Counted from the first letter of the stretch, positions 27,172 through 38,060 are shown. The stretch: 64,000 nucleotides of DNA from Mycolicibacterium boenickei (GCF_010731295.1 NZ_AP022579.1:6448001-6512000), one strand, 5' to 3'. The notes: a model not told the origin generated them from the letters alone. Numbers and translations are program-made.

Positions 27172-28626
27172 CTAGATCTGGATGTGTCCGGTGAACAACC
27201 CGACGATTCCGGCCACCGCCCCGAGCAGGATGACCACGAACAACACCGCCTCGGGCGGCGTGAACAGCCGCAGGCCGCGTTCCCGGCGGGCCATCACGTA
27301 CAGGACCGCGCCCGCTGCGTAGAGGATGCACGACAGGAGCAGGTGGTCGAATCCGGCGGCATAGACGAGGAACAACGTGTACACCGTCGCCAGGCCCGCC
27401 ACCACGCCGTCCGCGAGCGGTGGTCTCCGGTCTCCGTAAGTCTCGCGGGTCAGCACCAGCTTCAGGGCGTAACCGGCGGCCAGGAAATAGGGAATCAACG
27501 CCAGCGCCGCGGTGAGGTCCAGCATGAAATCCAGTGCCTCGGAGGTGAACAGCAGCAGGATGAGCAGCAGCTGCACCAGACCGCCCGCCATCACCAGGGC
27601 TGTCACCGGCGCGTCGTGGCTGTTCGTGCGGGCCAGGAATCTAGGCATGTCCTCGGATTTGGCGGGGATGTAGAGGATCTCGGCGGCCATCAGGGTCCAG
27701 GCCAGATACGCACCCAGCACCGAGAGCACGACGCCCACCCGGATGAACACCGAACCCCATGGGCCCACGATCGATTCGAGCACCGAGGCCATGGACGGCT
27801 GGCTGACGTTGGCGAGTTCGGACTGAGGCAACACGCCGTAGGACACCAGGGTGACCAGAGCGAAAACAGCGAGCACGGACAGGAATCCGATGACGGTCGC
27901 CCGGCCGACGTCCTCGCGTTTCTTGGCATAACGCGAATACACACTGGCGCCCTCGATGCCCATGAACACGAACACCGTGATCAGCATCGTGCCCTTGGCC
28001 TGTTCGAAAACCGAGGCCGACGGGCCTCCTTCGGCTTTCCAGCCACCCCAGAAATTGTCGGCGAACACCCCGGCCTTGAACGCGATCAGCGCGATCACGA
28101 TGAACACCACGATGGGAACGATCTTGGCAACGGTGGCAATCCGATTGATCACCGCCGCTTCCTTGACCCCGCGCAGGATCAGGAAGCAGAACAGCCACAC
28201 CCCGATCGAGGAGACCAACACCGCGAGCACGGTGCTGCCGTCGCCCAGTTGCGGGAACATCGCACTGGCGGTGGCCATGATGAGCACCCAGTACGACGCA
28301 TTGCCCGCACATGCCGATGCCCAGAACCCGAAAGCCGAATTGAATCCGACGTAATCGCCGAACCCGGCCTTGGCGTAGGCGAAGATCCCGGCGTCCAGAT
28401 CGGGTTTGCGGGTGGCCAGCCGCTGGAATACGAATGCCAGCATCAACATTCCCGTGCCGGCGATGGTCCAGGCGATGATCGCCCCGAGCACCCCGGACTC
28501 CGCGCCGAACCGCCGCGGCAGCAGGAAGACCCCGGACCCGACCATCGATCCGACCACCATCGCGGTCAGCGTCGGCAGGCTGACCTTCTGGCCCGTCGAT
28601 TCCGTCTTCGGTTCAGCCGTGGTCAT
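27172..28626 (-). CDS. arcD: Arginine/ornithine (agmatine) antiporter, APC superfamily
   Basis: A 484-residue membrane protein with about 12-13 hydrophobic segments. The TM1 motif [18 protein letters not shown] is the substrate-binding signature of basic amino-acid antiporters (ArcD/AdiC group). Adjacent arcA on the same strand supports arginine import against ornithine or citrulline. The C-terminus ends in a further helix ([19 protein letters not shown]). Confidence 0.85.
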   Translation of the reverse strand: MTTAEPKTESTGQKVSLPTLTAMVVGSMVGSGVFLLPRRFGAESGVLGAIIAWTIAGTGMLMLAFVFQRLATRKPDLDAGIFAYAKAGFGDYVGFNSAFGFWASACAGNASYWVLIMATASAMFPQLGDGSTVLAVLVSSIGVWLFCFLILRGVKEAAVINRIATVAKIVPIVVFIVIALIAFKAGVFADNFWGGWKAEGGPSASVFEQAKGTMLITVFVFMGIEGASVYSRYAKKREDVGRATVIGFLSVLAVFALVTLVSYGVLPQSELANVSQPSMASVLESIVGPWGSVFIRVGVVLSVLGAYLAWTLMAAEILYIPAKSEDMPRFLARTNSHDAPVTALVMAGGLVQLLLILLLFTSEALDFMLDLTAALALIPYFLAAGYALKLVLTRETYGDRRPPLADGVVAGLATVYTLFLVYAAGFDHLLLSCILYAAGAVLYVMARRERGLRLFTPPEAVLFVVILLGAVAGIVGLFTGHIQI

Positions 28627-28764
28627 ATGTCGTCTTTCGCAGTGCGCTGGACGGTGCCTGAACGATCATGAATGCGGTCAACCATAGAGCACGTTCGCCA
28701 AACGGCCGGTGAACTTGCCGGACGCAAACGGTAAACGCACCAATCGGGTTGATCCTGAACCAGA

Positions 28765-29640
28765 TCAGAGATCGGCGATGATCTGCTGCCGTTTCGAGGT
28801 GTACTCCTCCTCGCTGACGGCACCCGTCGCACGCAACGTTTCCAGTTCCTGCAGCCGCTGGGCGGTCGACGGTGCCGGCGGCGCGAGGAAGGGCGCCGAC
28901 GGTGCGCCCGGCTCCGTGGTCGCCACGGGCGGAGGCGGCGCCGACTGCTGCGTCGCCGATGAGCGCTCGTGCGAAGAGTATGTGTCCGCGCGTCGCACCA
29001 CCGCCTGCACCTCTTCGCGGGCCGCGGGATTGGCCCGCAGATCAACCATGCTGTTGATGCCGATGCCGTGCGCCTTGAGGATTTGCAGGATCTCCATCAG
29101 CGGGCCGGATTGACCGGTCAGGTCGTAGGTTCTGTTCTCCTCGGCGATCGTGAACGTCGCAGGCATCAGACCACTGACCAGACTGCTTCTCTCCCAGTCG
29201 ATCCGGTACTCGTTGGTGGTCGGGTCGACCAGCGCGACCAACTTGCGGTTGGTGATCATGGGCAACCGCGACACCGAGGCCAGCACACGGTCCTGACTGG
29301 CGAACGGCGCAATGCCGGGCCCCGAGATCTGCAGATCCAGCTTCACCAGCGGCTGTTCGTTGATGCGGGTATTGGTCTCGTGGATACCGGTGACCTGGGC
29401 CAAGGCCAACACGCCCACCTGCTCGAGCTTCTCGTTCTGCGCGGCCGACTTCGCCCCGGCGGCGGTGAGCCCCAGCGCGATCAGGATATCGATCGCGGTG
29501 ACCAACAGGCCGGTCCAGAACATCCATTTCATCATCGGGTCGCCACCGCTGGCGAAGTAGATGATCAGGAAGATCGGACCGACGATGCCGCACAACAGAA
29601 CAAAGGCCTGAATGCGTAAGTACCGCAGGAAGGTGGACAT
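28765..29640 (-). CDS. Membrane protein with C-terminal SHOCT domain
   Basis: A 291-residue protein. Two N-terminal transmembrane helices (FVLLCGIVGPIFLIIYF; WTGLLVTAIDILIALGL) are followed by a soluble region of about 140 residues, a Pro/Ala-rich linker and a terminal SHOCT motif (RLQELETLRATGAVSEEEYT). SHOCT helices are found on oligomerising bacterial proteins. Function unknown. It lies where M. tuberculosis has Rv0686, a membrane protein of similar size, as I recall. Confidence 0.75.
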   Translation of the reverse strand: MSTFLRYLRIQAFVLLCGIVGPIFLIIYFASGGDPMMKWMFWTGLLVTAIDILIALGLTAAGAKSAAQNEKLEQVGVLALAQVTGIHETNTRINEQPLVKLDLQISGPGIAPFASQDRVLASVSRLPMITNRKLVALVDPTTNEYRIDWERSSLVSGLMPATFTIAEENRTYDLTGQSGPLMEILQILKAHGIGINSMVDLRANPAAREEVQAVVRRADTYSSHERSSATQQSAPPPPVATTEPGAPSAPFLAPPAPSTAQRLQELETLRATGAVSEEEYTSKRQQIIADL

Positions 29641-29697
29641 CGCGGACTCCTGTCGTCGTCTCGGGCGCCATCAGATTAACGCCAGAGACCGGGCAGA

Positions 29698-30537
29698 TCA
29701 GGAGTGAACGACTCCATCCGTACCGCCGCCCGCCTGCACCGTCTGCTGCTGCATCGGCGACGGGCCCAGCATCCGGTACAACGGCCAGGTCCACCGGTAT
29801 CCACCGCTGCTCGACCGGGCGTAACTGGTGTGCACGGCGATCGCGGTGGCGGTCACCTCTTCGGCGTCCTCGTCGTAGTCGCACACCGCGTCCCCGCGAT
29901 CACACACGCTGATCGTGCGGCTGCCGATCGTGGCGGGCAGCGGAGCCGGAGCGTGGGCCAGGATCGGCCAGTCCTGCGCGACACCCTTGCCGGCTCCGGT
30001 CACGGCTGTGGCCGTGCCCAGGTTCACGGTGGGGTCGGCGGGCAGCCGGTCACCGTCGGCGACCAACAGCGCGGCGGCCAGATTGGGGCTGCCCGCCAAC
30101 CCGGCAAGATTGCGGTGCACCACCATCGCACCCTGCGAATAGCCGGCCAGGACGACCTTGCTGGCCGGGCATTGCTGGGTGAACGCCGCGTACTGATTCC
30201 CCAGCGCCGCGACGCCGGTGTCGACACTGCTCATGAAGCCGCCCCAGCCCAGCAGGTCCCCGTCGGCCGGTACCGGTGCCGCGGGGTACACCACGGCCTC
30301 CGCGGTGATCGTACGGCCATCCTGCTGAACCCACTGAGACAGGTCGCGCAAGGAGTTGTAGACCACCCGGCCCATGCCGTCGTCGGTCGTCGGATCGTCC
30401 CGCTCACCCGAACCGGCGACACCGATCCAGTGCAAGTCCGGGCACCCGGGACTGGCCTGCGCCATTCCCGCCGCGAATCCGACCGCCGTGCCGGCAAGAA
30501 CTGCCGCTGAAGCCAGCGCCCATATCCGTCGCAACAT
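29698..30537 (-). CDS. Cutinase-family secreted serine esterase
   Basis: A 279-residue protein from the ATG at 30537 behind GGGGAC. A Sec signal peptide runs to about residue 28 (AQASPGC). The mature part has the cutinase nucleophile motif GYSQGAMV (Ser near 140) and a paired Asp/His region with CDRGDAVCDY, whose Cys residues probably form a disulfide. Related mycobacterial culp proteins hydrolyse esters or phospholipids at the envelope. Substrate unknown. Confidence 0.85.
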   Translation of the reverse strand: MLRRIWALASAAVLAGTAVGFAAGMAQASPGCPDLHWIGVAGSGERDDPTTDDGMGRVVYNSLRDLSQWVQQDGRTITAEAVVYPAAPVPADGDLLGWGGFMSSVDTGVAALGNQYAAFTQQCPASKVVLAGYSQGAMVVHRNLAGLAGSPNLAAALLVADGDRLPADPTVNLGTATAVTGAGKGVAQDWPILAHAPAPLPATIGSRTISVCDRGDAVCDYDEDAEEVTATAIAVHTSYARSSSGGYRWTWPLYRMLGPSPMQQQTVQAGGGTDGVVHS

Positions 30538-30626
30538 GTTCGTCCCCAACCCGTGTAGCTCGACTATGCAATGAAGATCGTCTCAGGTACCACAGGCGTT
30601 ACACCGGACCCAGCACCAACACGCCG

Positions 30627-30663
30627 GAAAACAAAAACGGCGCTCACCCGGAGGTGAGCGCCG
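30627..30663 (-). terminator. Rho-independent terminator of tuf
   Basis: An 11-bp stem (30638-30648 with 30653-30663, arm GGCGCTCACC extended by one C-G pair) has a 4-nt loop. In the tuf direction it is followed by TTTTTGTTTT, a proper U-tract. Confidence 0.88.
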
Positions 30664-30686
30664 CTCTTGTGTTGTGTGTAGCTAGA

Positions 30687-31877
30687 TCACTTGATGATCT
30701 TGGTAACCCGGCCAGCGCCGACGGTACGGCCGCCCTCGCGGATCGCGAAGCGCAGGCCCTCGTCCATGGCGACGGGCTGGATCAGCTTGACGGAGATGTC
30801 GGTGTTGTCACCGGGCATCACCATCTCGGTGCCCTCGGGCAGGGTAACCACGCCGGTCACGTCCGTGGTACGGAAGTAGAACTGCGGACGGTAGTTGTTG
30901 AAGAACGGCGTGTGGCGGCCGCCCTCGTCCTTGGACAGGATGTAGACGCTGCCCTCGAACTCGGTGTGCGGGGTGGTGGTGCCGGGCTTGACCACAACCT
31001 GGCCACGCTCGACGTCCTCGCGCTTGATGCCACGAACCAGCAGACCGACGTTGTCGCCGGCCTGGCCCTGGTCGAGCAGCTTGCGGAACATTTCCACACC
31101 GGTGACGGTGGTCTTGGTCGTGGTCGGCCGGATGCCGACGATCTCGACCTCTTCGTTGACGTTGATCACGCCACGCTCGACGCGACCGGTCACCACGGTG
31201 CCACGACCGGTGATGGTGAAGACGTCCTCGACGGGCATCAGGAACGGCTTGTCGGTCTCGCGAACCGGATCCGGGATCGACTCGTCGACGGCCTCCATGA
31301 GGTCCTCAACCGACTTGACCCACTTCGGGTCGCCTTCCAGCGCCTTCAGCGCGGAGACGCGGATGACCGGGGCGTCCTCGTCGAACTCCTGGGCGGCCAG
31401 CAGTTCGCGGACCTCCATCTCGACGAGCTCGAGGAGCTCCTCGTCGTCGACCATGTCCGACTTGTTCAGGGCCACGAGGATGTAAGGCACACCCACCTGG
31501 CGGCCCAGCAGCACGTGCTCGCGGGTCTGCGGCATCGGGCCGTCGGTCGCGGCGACCACCAGGATCGCGCCGTCCATCTGGGCGGCACCGGTGATCATGT
31601 TCTTGATGTAGTCGGCGTGACCGGGGGCGTCCACGTGTGCGTAGTGGCGCTTCTCGGTCTGGTACTCAACATGCGAGATGTTGATGGTGATACCGCGCTG
31701 ACGCTCTTCAGGCGCGTTGTCGATCTGGTCGAATGCGCGCGACTCGTTCAAATCGGGGTACTTGTCGTGCAGAACCTTGGTGATTGCTGCAGTGAGCGTG
31801 GTCTTGCCGTGGTCAACGTGACCGATGGTCCCGATGTTGACGTGCGGCTTCGTCCGCTCGAACTTCGCCTTCGCCAC
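30687..31877 (-). CDS. tuf: Elongation factor Tu
   Basis: A 396-residue EF-Tu from a GTG at 31877 behind AGGAGG. GTPase motifs: GHVDHGKTT (P-loop), [14 protein letters not shown]. It brings aminoacyl-tRNA to the ribosomal A site. It follows fusA by 89 nt, last gene of the str operon, with a strong terminator after it. The effector region ([14 protein letters not shown]) is intact. Confidence 0.99.
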   Translation of the reverse strand: MAKAKFERTKPHVNIGTIGHVDHGKTTLTAAITKVLHDKYPDLNESRAFDQIDNAPEERQRGITINISHVEYQTEKRHYAHVDAPGHADYIKNMITGAAQMDGAILVVAATDGPMPQTREHVLLGRQVGVPYILVALNKSDMVDDEELLELVEMEVRELLAAQEFDEDAPVIRVSALKALEGDPKWVKSVEDLMEAVDESIPDPVRETDKPFLMPVEDVFTITGRGTVVTGRVERGVINVNEEVEIVGIRPTTTKTTVTGVEMFRKLLDQGQAGDNVGLLVRGIKREDVERGQVVVKPGTTTPHTEFEGSVYILSKDEGGRHTPFFNNYRPQFYFRTTDVTGVVTLPEGTEMVMPGDNTDISVKLIQPVAMDEGLRFAIREGGRTVGAGRVTKIIK

Positions 31878-31966
31878 TGTGGTGTCCTCCTGGACTTGTT
31901 GGTGCTTTTACTTAAAGCAGTGTTGATGTGTTCAGTTGTGTGCCCGCGACAGTTGCCGCGACGAGC

Positions 31967-34069
31967 CTACTGACCCGTCGCCTTCGCGATGATCTCCTTC
32001 GCCACGTTCGCCGGAACTTCGGCGTACGAGTCGAACACCATGGAGTAGTTCGCCCGGCCCTGGGTCTTCGACCGAAGGTCGCCCACGTAGCCGAACATCT
32101 CCGACAGCGGCACCTGTGCCTTGACGACACGCGCACCGCTGCGCTCCTCCATGGCCTGGATCTGACCACGGCGGGAGTTCAAGTCGCCGATCACGTCGCC
32201 CATGTAATCCTCGGGCGTCGTGACCTCGACAGCCATGATGGGTTCGAGGATGACCGGCTGAGCCGCCTGGGCGGCCTTCTTCAGCACCTGCGAACCCGCC
32301 ACCTTGAACGCCATTTCCGAGGAGTCGACCTCGTGGTAGGCGCCGTCGAGCAGCGTCACCTTCAGGTTCACCAGCGGGTAGCCGGCCAACACGCCGTACT
32401 GCATGGCGTCCTGCGCACCGGCATCCACCGACGGGATGTACTCACGCGGGATGCGACCACCGGTGACCTTGTTCTCGAACTCGTAGGTGGCACCGTCCTC
32501 GCCGATGAACGGCTCGAGGTCGATCAGCACCTTCGCGAACTGGCCGGAGCCACCCGTCTGCTTCTTGTGGGTGAACTCGACCTTCTCCACCTTGCGGCGG
32601 ATGGTCTCGCGGTAGGCCACCTGCGGCTTACCGACGTTGGCCTCAACCTTGAACTCGCGACGCATGCGGTCCACCAGGATGTCCAGGTGCAGCTCGCCCA
32701 TACCGCCGATGACGGTCTGGCCGGTCTCCTGGTCCAGGTGCACCTTGAAGGTCGGGTCCTCTTCGGCGAGCTTCTGGATTGCGGTGCCCAGCTTCTCCTG
32801 GTCACTCTTGGTCTTGGGCTCGATGGCCACCTCGATGACCGGATCCGGGAAGGTCATCGACTCGAGCACGACCTGCTGGTTCGGATCGCACAGGGTGTCA
32901 CCGGTGGTGGTGTCCTTCAGGCCGATCACCGCGTAGATGTGACCAGCGGAGGCCGACTCGACCGGGTTCTCCTTGTTGGCGTGCATCTGGAACAGCTTGC
33001 CCAGACGCTCCTTCTTGCCCTTGGTCGCGTTGATGACCTGGGCGCCGGACTCGACCTTGCCCGAGTACACGCGGACGTAGGTGAGCTTGCCGAAGAAGGG
33101 GTGCACGGCGATCTTGAACGCGAGCGCGGCGAACGGCTCGTCGGTCGACGGCTTGCGCAGAACCTCTTCGTCCTCCTTGCCGGGGACGTGGCCCTTGACG
33201 GACTCGACATCCAGCGGCGACGGGAGGTAGTCGATCACGGCGTCCAGCATCGGCTGCACACCCTTGTTCTTGAACGCGCTGCCGCACAGCACCGGGTACA
33301 GCTCGCTGCTCACGGTCAGCTTGCGGATGGCGCCCTTGATCTCATCGATGGTGAGCTCTTCGCCGCCGAGGTACTTCTCCAGAAGCGCCTCGTCGGTCTC
33401 GGCGACCGTGTCCATGAGCTCGCTGCGGTACTCGGCGGCCTTGTCGGCCAGATCCGCGGGGATCTCGATGGTCTCGTAGCTCTCACCGAGCTTGGTCTCG
33501 CCACGCCACACCTTGGCGTTCATCTCGACCAGGTCGATGATGCCCTCGAAGTCGTTCTCGGCACCGATCGGGAGCTGGATCACCAGCGGCTTGGCGCCGA
33601 GGCGGTCCTTGATGGTCTGCACGGTGAAGTAGAAGTCCGCACCCAGCTTGTCCATCTTGTTGACGAAGCAGATCCGGGGCACGTCGTACTTGTCGGCCTG
33701 ACGCCACACCTGCTCGGACTGCGGCTCAACACCCTCCTTGCCGTCGAAGACGGCAACGGCACCGTCGAGCACACGCAGGCTGCGCTCCACCTCAACGGTG
33801 AAGTCGACGTGCCCGGGGGTGTCGATGATGTTGATCTGGTTGTTGTTCCAGAAGCAGGTCACGGCTGCGGAGGTGATGGTGATACCACGCTCCTGCTCCT
33901 GCTCCATCCAGTCGGTGGTGGAGGCACCGTCGTGCGTCTCACCGATCTTGTAGTTGACGCCGGTGTAATAGAGGATGCGCTCTGTCGTCGTCGTCTTGCC
34001 GGCGTCGATGTGCGCCATGATGCCGATGTTGCGGACCTTGTTCAGGTCTGTCAGCACGTCCTGTGCCAC
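31967..34069 (-). CDS. fusA: Elongation factor G
   Basis: A 700-residue EF-G from a GTG at 34069. The G domain shows [25 protein letters not shown] and [10 protein letters not shown]; domains II-V follow in the standard length, ending in [20 protein letters not shown]. It translocates tRNA-mRNA on the ribosome and, with RRF, recycles ribosomes. 87 nt after rpsG. Confidence 0.99.
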   Translation of the reverse strand: MAQDVLTDLNKVRNIGIMAHIDAGKTTTTERILYYTGVNYKIGETHDGASTTDWMEQEQERGITITSAAVTCFWNNNQINIIDTPGHVDFTVEVERSLRVLDGAVAVFDGKEGVEPQSEQVWRQADKYDVPRICFVNKMDKLGADFYFTVQTIKDRLGAKPLVIQLPIGAENDFEGIIDLVEMNAKVWRGETKLGESYETIEIPADLADKAAEYRSELMDTVAETDEALLEKYLGGEELTIDEIKGAIRKLTVSSELYPVLCGSAFKNKGVQPMLDAVIDYLPSPLDVESVKGHVPGKEDEEVLRKPSTDEPFAALAFKIAVHPFFGKLTYVRVYSGKVESGAQVINATKGKKERLGKLFQMHANKENPVESASAGHIYAVIGLKDTTTGDTLCDPNQQVVLESMTFPDPVIEVAIEPKTKSDQEKLGTAIQKLAEEDPTFKVHLDQETGQTVIGGMGELHLDILVDRMRREFKVEANVGKPQVAYRETIRRKVEKVEFTHKKQTGGSGQFAKVLIDLEPFIGEDGATYEFENKVTGGRIPREYIPSVDAGAQDAMQYGVLAGYPLVNLKVTLLDGAYHEVDSSEMAFKVAGSQVLKKAAQAAQPVILEPIMAVEVTTPEDYMGDVIGDLNSRRGQIQAMEERSGARVVKAQVPLSEMFGYVGDLRSKTQGRANYSMVFDSYAEVPANVAKEIIAKATGQ

Positions 34070-34156
34070 GGAAGTCTTCCCAACTCTTTCGCTTGCTTGA
34101 TTAGGTGTTCGATTGCGCGCGTACCGGCACCCGACGCTGGATGCCGGGCGCGGGTA

Positions 34157-34627
34157 TCACCAGCGGTAGTGCGCGAAAGCCCGGTTCGCTTCGGCCATCT
34201 TGTGAGTGTCCTCACGACGCTTCACAGCGGCGCCAAGGCCGTTGCTCGCATCGAGGATCTCGTTGGCGAGGCGCTCGATCATGGTCTTCTCACGACGGGC
34301 CTTGGAGAAGCTGACCAGCCAACGCAGGGCCAGGGTGGTGGAGCGATCGGGGCGGACCTCGACCGGCACCTGGTAGGTGGCACCACCGACGCGGCGGCTG
34401 CGCACCTCGAGGGCGGGCTTGACGTTGTCGAGCGCGCGCTTGAGGGTGACGACCGGATCGGTGCCGGTCTTGTCGCGAGCCTGCTCCAGCGCACCGTAGA
34501 CGATGCGCTCAGCCAGTGACTTCTTGCCGTCCAGCAGCACCTTGTTGACCAGCTGGGTGACCAGCTGCGACCCGTAGACCGGATCGTTGACCAACGGACG
34601 CTTCGGCGCGGGACCCTTGCGCGGCAT
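34157..34627 (-). CDS. rpsG: 30S ribosomal protein S7
   Basis: A 156-residue S7 that begins [20 protein letters not shown] and ends in [19 protein letters not shown], the full mycobacterial length. S7 nucleates assembly of the 30S head. Its ATG shares a base with the rpsL stop (TGATG). Confidence 0.99.
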   Translation of the reverse strand: MPRKGPAPKRPLVNDPVYGSQLVTQLVNKVLLDGKKSLAERIVYGALEQARDKTGTDPVVTLKRALDNVKPALEVRSRRVGGATYQVPVEVRPDRSTTLALRWLVSFSKARREKTMIERLANEILDASNGLGAAVKRREDTHKMAEANRAFAHYRW

Positions 34628-35001
34628 CAGCTCTTCTCCTTCTTGGCGCCGTAGCGGCTACGGGCCTGCTTGCGGTTCTTGACACCCTGGGTGTCGAGCG
34701 ACCCGCGGATGATCTTGTAACGGACACCGGGGAGGTCCTTCACACGACCGCCGCGCACCAGCACCATGGAGTGCTCCTGCAGGTTGTGACCCTCACCGGG
34801 GATGTAGGCGGTGACCTCAACCCCACTGGTCAGCTTGACGCGCGCGACCTTGCGAAGCGCCGAGTTCGGCTTCTTCGGGGTGGTGGTGTACACACGCGTG
34901 CACACACCGCGGCGCTGCGGGCTGCCCTTGAGAGCCGCCGTCTTGACCTTGGCGACCTTGTCGCGGCGACCCTTGCGGACCAGCTGGTTGATGGTTGGCA
35001 T
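34627..35001 (-). CDS. rpsL: 30S ribosomal protein S12
   Basis: A 124-residue S12. It lies in the decoding centre and monitors codon-anticodon pairing. The two residues at which mutation gives streptomycin resistance in mycobacteria are wild type, Lys43 (TPKKPNS) and Lys88 (GGRVKDLPG). First gene of the str operon; the ATG is at 35001 with a promoter about 210 nt upstream. Confidence 0.99.
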   Translation of the reverse strand: MPTINQLVRKGRRDKVAKVKTAALKGSPQRRGVCTRVYTTTPKKPNSALRKVARVKLTSGVEVTAYIPGEGHNLQEHSMVLVRGGRVKDLPGVRYKIIRGSLDTQGVKNRKQARSRYGAKKEKS

Positions 35002-35207
35002 GTACCGGCTTTCTCTGTGTTGCTTCTTGCTGTTCTAAGTCTCTGTACTGCAGTTATCCCCCGGTCGCGTACCCCGCGTCCGGGCGTGTCGCACGTGCTT
35101 ACACCGGTGGAATTCCGATGCGTGTTAGACATGCAAATTCGCCCGGCGTGCGGGCACGCTAGCGAAACACTCAGCGGCGTGCGCCTTCCGGCCAGGCACG
35201 ATCTACC

Positions 35208-35237
35208 ACAATACCAGGGCTGGCCGCGACGAACCAA
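35208..35237 (-). promoter_or_regulatory. Promoter of the rpsL-rpsG-fusA-tuf operon
   Basis: On the minus strand TTGGTT (35232-35237) and TATTGT (35208-35213) are separated by 18 nt, a good SigA-type pair. The start site would be near 35201, giving a leader of about 200 nt before rpsL. The rest of the gap 35002-35271 shows no gene. Confidence 0.65.
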
Positions 35238-35271
35238 ACCCGCTAACGACGACCTAATCCCAGGTCAGACG

Positions 35272-35895
35272 CTACGACTCTGACTGCCCCATACCTGCGG
35301 CCAGTCGTCGCAGCATATCGGTGAATACCGCATCGGTGTCGATATCGTCCATAACGCCCGTCATTTCCAACAGGACGAAGCCGTGCAGGGCCGACCAGAA
35401 CTGCAGTGCGGCATAGAAGGCATCCTCACCTTCCAACCCGTACGAGGTGAGCACCTCGATCACCGGCCCGGCCGCGGCCTTGGTGGCGGCCGAGTACTCC
35501 GGGTCGTCCCCACCGAAGGGCATCCGGGTGAATGCCGAGTAGCGACCGGGATGGTGATGGGCGTAGCTGCGGTAGGCACTGGCCATGACCGCCACCGCAT
35601 CGTCACGGGTGCGGCCCGCGCCCACGGTGTTGAGCATCTCGATGATGTCGTCGATCACACGCATCCGAACCGTGCGTCGCAGGTCGTCGAGGCTGTCCAC
35701 GTGGTTGTACAGCGACGGGCCCTTGGTGCCGAGCTGGCCGGCCAGTGCATTGATGGTCAGGGCATCCCAGCCCTCACGGTCCAGGAAGGTCAGCGCCGCG
35801 TTGACGATCGCATCACGGCTGAGCTTCGTGGTCCGCGACGGCCGCGACGGGGAACGTCGAGTTCCAGCCGCCTGTGCCTCTGGCCGAGCTGACAT
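35272..35895 (-). CDS. TetR-family regulator with WHG-type C-terminal domain
   Basis: A 207-residue TetR protein. A basic, disordered N-terminus (RRSPSRPSRTTKLSRD) precedes the helix-turn-helix (INALAGQLGTKGPSLYNHVD, about 48-67). The C-terminal part with FWSALHGFVLLEM matches the WHG subgroup. Target and ligand unknown. It sits upstream of rpsL where M. tuberculosis has Rv0681, from memory. Confidence 0.87.
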   Translation of the reverse strand: MSARPEAQAAGTRRSPSRPSRTTKLSRDAIVNAALTFLDREGWDALTINALAGQLGTKGPSLYNHVDSLDDLRRTVRMRVIDDIIEMLNTVGAGRTRDDAVAVMASAYRSYAHHHPGRYSAFTRMPFGGDDPEYSAATKAAAGPVIEVLTSYGLEGEDAFYAALQFWSALHGFVLLEMTGVMDDIDTDAVFTDMLRRLAAGMGQSES

Positions 35896-35975
35896 GTACG
35901 CACTGCCTTCGAGTCGATGTGATTGACGCCGCCGTTTGGGTCGCCGTGAAACTGTAGCCCCTCAGACAGCGCAGA

Positions 35976-36503
35976 TCAGTTCACCCGGCCCTGACTGAGC
36001 CGGGCGAGTTTCTCGGTGACCTGGCACAGGTCAGGCAGGGTGGCCGGGTTCATCGTCTGAATCGACCACGTGATCACATCCTGGCCCTTGGCCACATAGA
36101 TACTGCAGACATTCGCATCCGACGCGCGGAAGCCTTGGTTGCCGTCGATCGACAGCTCGGTGAGGGTGCGTCCGGCCCGGGTTTCAAGGGTCCGCTCGGT
36201 GTCCATGTCGCTCCCCCGGTACCACCAGGTGGAGATGCCCATACCGGCACCGAAGGTGCCCAGCACCGAGTTCTCCTGCCAGAAACACCCGGCATCGCTG
36301 ACCACGGCCTTGGTGAACATCGACGAGCCGACGGCGTCGGCGATGTCGGTATCGGTGATGCCGTTGCAGTCCGCGCCGTGAAAACCGTCGCCGGACGCCG
36401 CCGGTTCGGACGGCTTCGGTGGTTCCGTCGGTCCGCACGCGGTCAGCGCGACTCCGACGACGATGCCGACCAGGCACCTCACTGCGAGGTAGCGGTGCGC
36501 CAC
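35976..36503 (-). CDS. DUF3558 lipoprotein (second of a pair)
   Basis: A 175-residue protein from the GTG at 36503, 2 nt after the stop of its upstream partner. It has a short lipoprotein signal with ALTAC (Cys23). The mature part has the DUF3558 layout: a first Cys in GADCNGITDTDIADAVG, a second in SDAGCFWQENS and a third near VCSIYVAKGQ, then a C-terminal CQVTEKL. Function unknown. The pair lies where M. tuberculosis has Rv0679c-Rv0680c, as I recall. Confidence 0.82.
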   Translation of the reverse strand: MAHRYLAVRCLVGIVVGVALTACGPTEPPKPSEPAASGDGFHGADCNGITDTDIADAVGSSMFTKAVVSDAGCFWQENSVLGTFGAGMGISTWWYRGSDMDTERTLETRAGRTLTELSIDGNQGFRASDANVCSIYVAKGQDVITWSIQTMNPATLPDLCQVTEKLARLSQGRVN

Positions 36504-36505
36504 GG

Positions 36506-37090
36506 TCAGAGTTCCGACTGCAGGGTGGCCGACAACAACTTCTTGGCGTCCTGGCACGGATCGCCCTTGCCGGCCTGCATGGCGCTGCCCGCGCTACGGA
36601 ACTGAACCCACCAACTGATCACGCCCGACCCGGCCGCCGCGGTTGCCGAGCAGGCCGCGCCCGTCACATCGCGACGCGCCACGAACGCCTGGTGCCGCTC
36701 GACGACGACATCGGTGATCTGCGCATCCCGGCTTCGGGCCACCGCGCGCTCACGGTCCAGCGAGCCCTGCTCGAACCAGGAGAAGATCACGTCGAGCATC
36801 GCGGGTGAGCTCGCATTCGGCTCGGGGCCGAGTTGGGCCTTCCGCGACAACACGTATTGGCAGACCGCGCCGCTGTACGGGCGCACCACGTTGTCGGCGG
36901 CCAGGATCTCCTGGATCGTGCTGTCGACGAGCAGCCCGCAGCGATCATCGACGTATCCGAAACTGCGATCAGGGTCTGCGGTGTCGGCCGACGCGCGCTG
37001 GGCAGCTCCGTCGATGGTGTGCGAACACCCCGCGACGGTCACTACGGCTGTGACTGCCACGGCAGCAGCCTGAACAACACACCGACGCAT
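36506..37090 (-). CDS. DUF3558 lipoprotein (first of a pair)
   Basis: A 194-residue protein from the ATG at 37090; the longer open frame upstream has no support. The lipobox is TVAGC (Cys22). The DUF3558 Cys pattern follows (DRCGLLVDSTIQEIL; AVCQYVLSRK; GAACSATAAA; DPCQDAKKLL). Surface-attached, unknown role. It is a paralogue of the next gene by layout and coupled to it, so the two may form a complex. Confidence 0.8.
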   Translation of the reverse strand: MRRCVVQAAAVAVTAVVTVAGCSHTIDGAAQRASADTADPDRSFGYVDDRCGLLVDSTIQEILAADNVVRPYSGAVCQYVLSRKAQLGPEPNASSPAMLDVIFSWFEQGSLDRERAVARSRDAQITDVVVERHQAFVARRDVTGAACSATAAAGSGVISWWVQFRSAGSAMQAGKGDPCQDAKKLLSATLQSEL

Positions 37091-37222
37091 TGCTGAACAC
37101 GGTACCCAGCACCGAGACCGCACGCGACCCGTCGGCGAACGCCGGTCAAACTGGTCAACACTTGCCGCCGCGAGAAGTGCGCCACGTACTCTGCTCACAG
37201 CGGATCGGAAGGGGAACTCACC

Positions 37223-37612
37223 GTGAATTGGACAGCTGTGGGCCGCAGGATGCTTGCCGGGCTGGCAGCCGGCACCCTCGCGTTGCCGCTGGCGCTCACC
37301 GTCGGCACTCCCGGCGCGGCAGCCAAGAACGGTGACACCCACATCACCGGCCAGGGCATCGAACAAACCTTGGACTGCAACAACGCCACACTGTTCGTCA
37401 ACGGAACCGGTATCCGAGTCACCGCACTGGGCACCTGCTGGGCCGTGACCGTGCAGGGGTCGTCCAACGTCGTCGTCGCCGACAACGTCATCAACGACGT
37501 CACCGTGTACGGCTACGACCAGACCGTGTTCTTCAAGAACGGCGATCCGATCATGGTCGACCGCGGCCGTGAACTGGGGATGACGAACCAGATCAGCCGC
37601 GTCCCCGCCTGA
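37223..37612 (+). CDS. DUF3060 secreted protein
   Basis: A 129-residue protein from a GTG at 37223 behind GGAAGGGGAA. It has a Sec signal peptide (LAAGTLALPLALTVGTPGAAA). The mature part is a run of short strand repeats (LDCNNATLFVNGTGIRVTAL; VTVQGSSNVVVADNVINDV), a small beta-helix-like pattern typical of DUF3060. No lipobox. Function unknown. A paralogue follows 31 nt downstream. Confidence 0.8.
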   Translation: MNWTAVGRRMLAGLAAGTLALPLALTVGTPGAAAKNGDTHITGQGIEQTLDCNNATLFVNGTGIRVTALGTCWAVTVQGSSNVVVADNVINDVTVYGYDQTVFFKNGDPIMVDRGRELGMTNQISRVPA

Positions 37613-37643
37613 TCAAATCCGAGGCAGAAAGCAGAGACACACC

Positions 37644-38060
37644 GTGCTCACCCGTTTCCCCCACGCCAAGTTGATCCTCGGGATCGGCGCCGCCGCAGCG
37701 GCGTTCACCCTGGCGGCCTGCGGTTCCGAAAGCTCGGACACCAGCACGCCCAGCGCCACCGCGGGAGAGTCCGGAGTCAACGTCGAGGTCGGCAACACCA
37801 TCAACTACATGTCGGTCGGCACCACGACCGACATCGATTGCGCCGACGGCAAGTCGCTCACCGTCGGTGGCACCAACAACACGCTCACGGTCAAGGGCAC
37901 CTGCGCCAATGTGAACATCGGCGGATCCGACAACAAGATCACCTTCGAGCGGATCGACAAGGGACTGACGATCATCGGGCTCAACAACACCGTCAGCTAC
38001 GCCGCGGGCGACCCCAAGGTCACCAACACCGGCAGTAACAACAAGGTCAACAAGGGCTGA
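37644..38060 (+). CDS. DUF3060 lipoprotein
   Basis: A 138-residue paralogue of the preceding gene, from a GTG. The signal ends in a lipobox, TLAAC (Cys26), then a Ser/Thr-rich linker, then the DUF3060 repeats (SLTVGGTNNTLTVKGTC; NVNIGGSDNKITFERI; LTIIGLNNTVSYAAGDP). It should be membrane-anchored while the first copy is free. Both are probably co-transcribed and end at a hairpin. Unknown role. Confidence 0.82.
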   Translation: MLTRFPHAKLILGIGAAAAAFTLAACGSESSDTSTPSATAGESGVNVEVGNTINYMSVGTTTDIDCADGKSLTVGGTNNTLTVKGTCANVNIGGSDNKITFERIDKGLTIIGLNNTVSYAAGDPKVTNTGSNNKVNKG

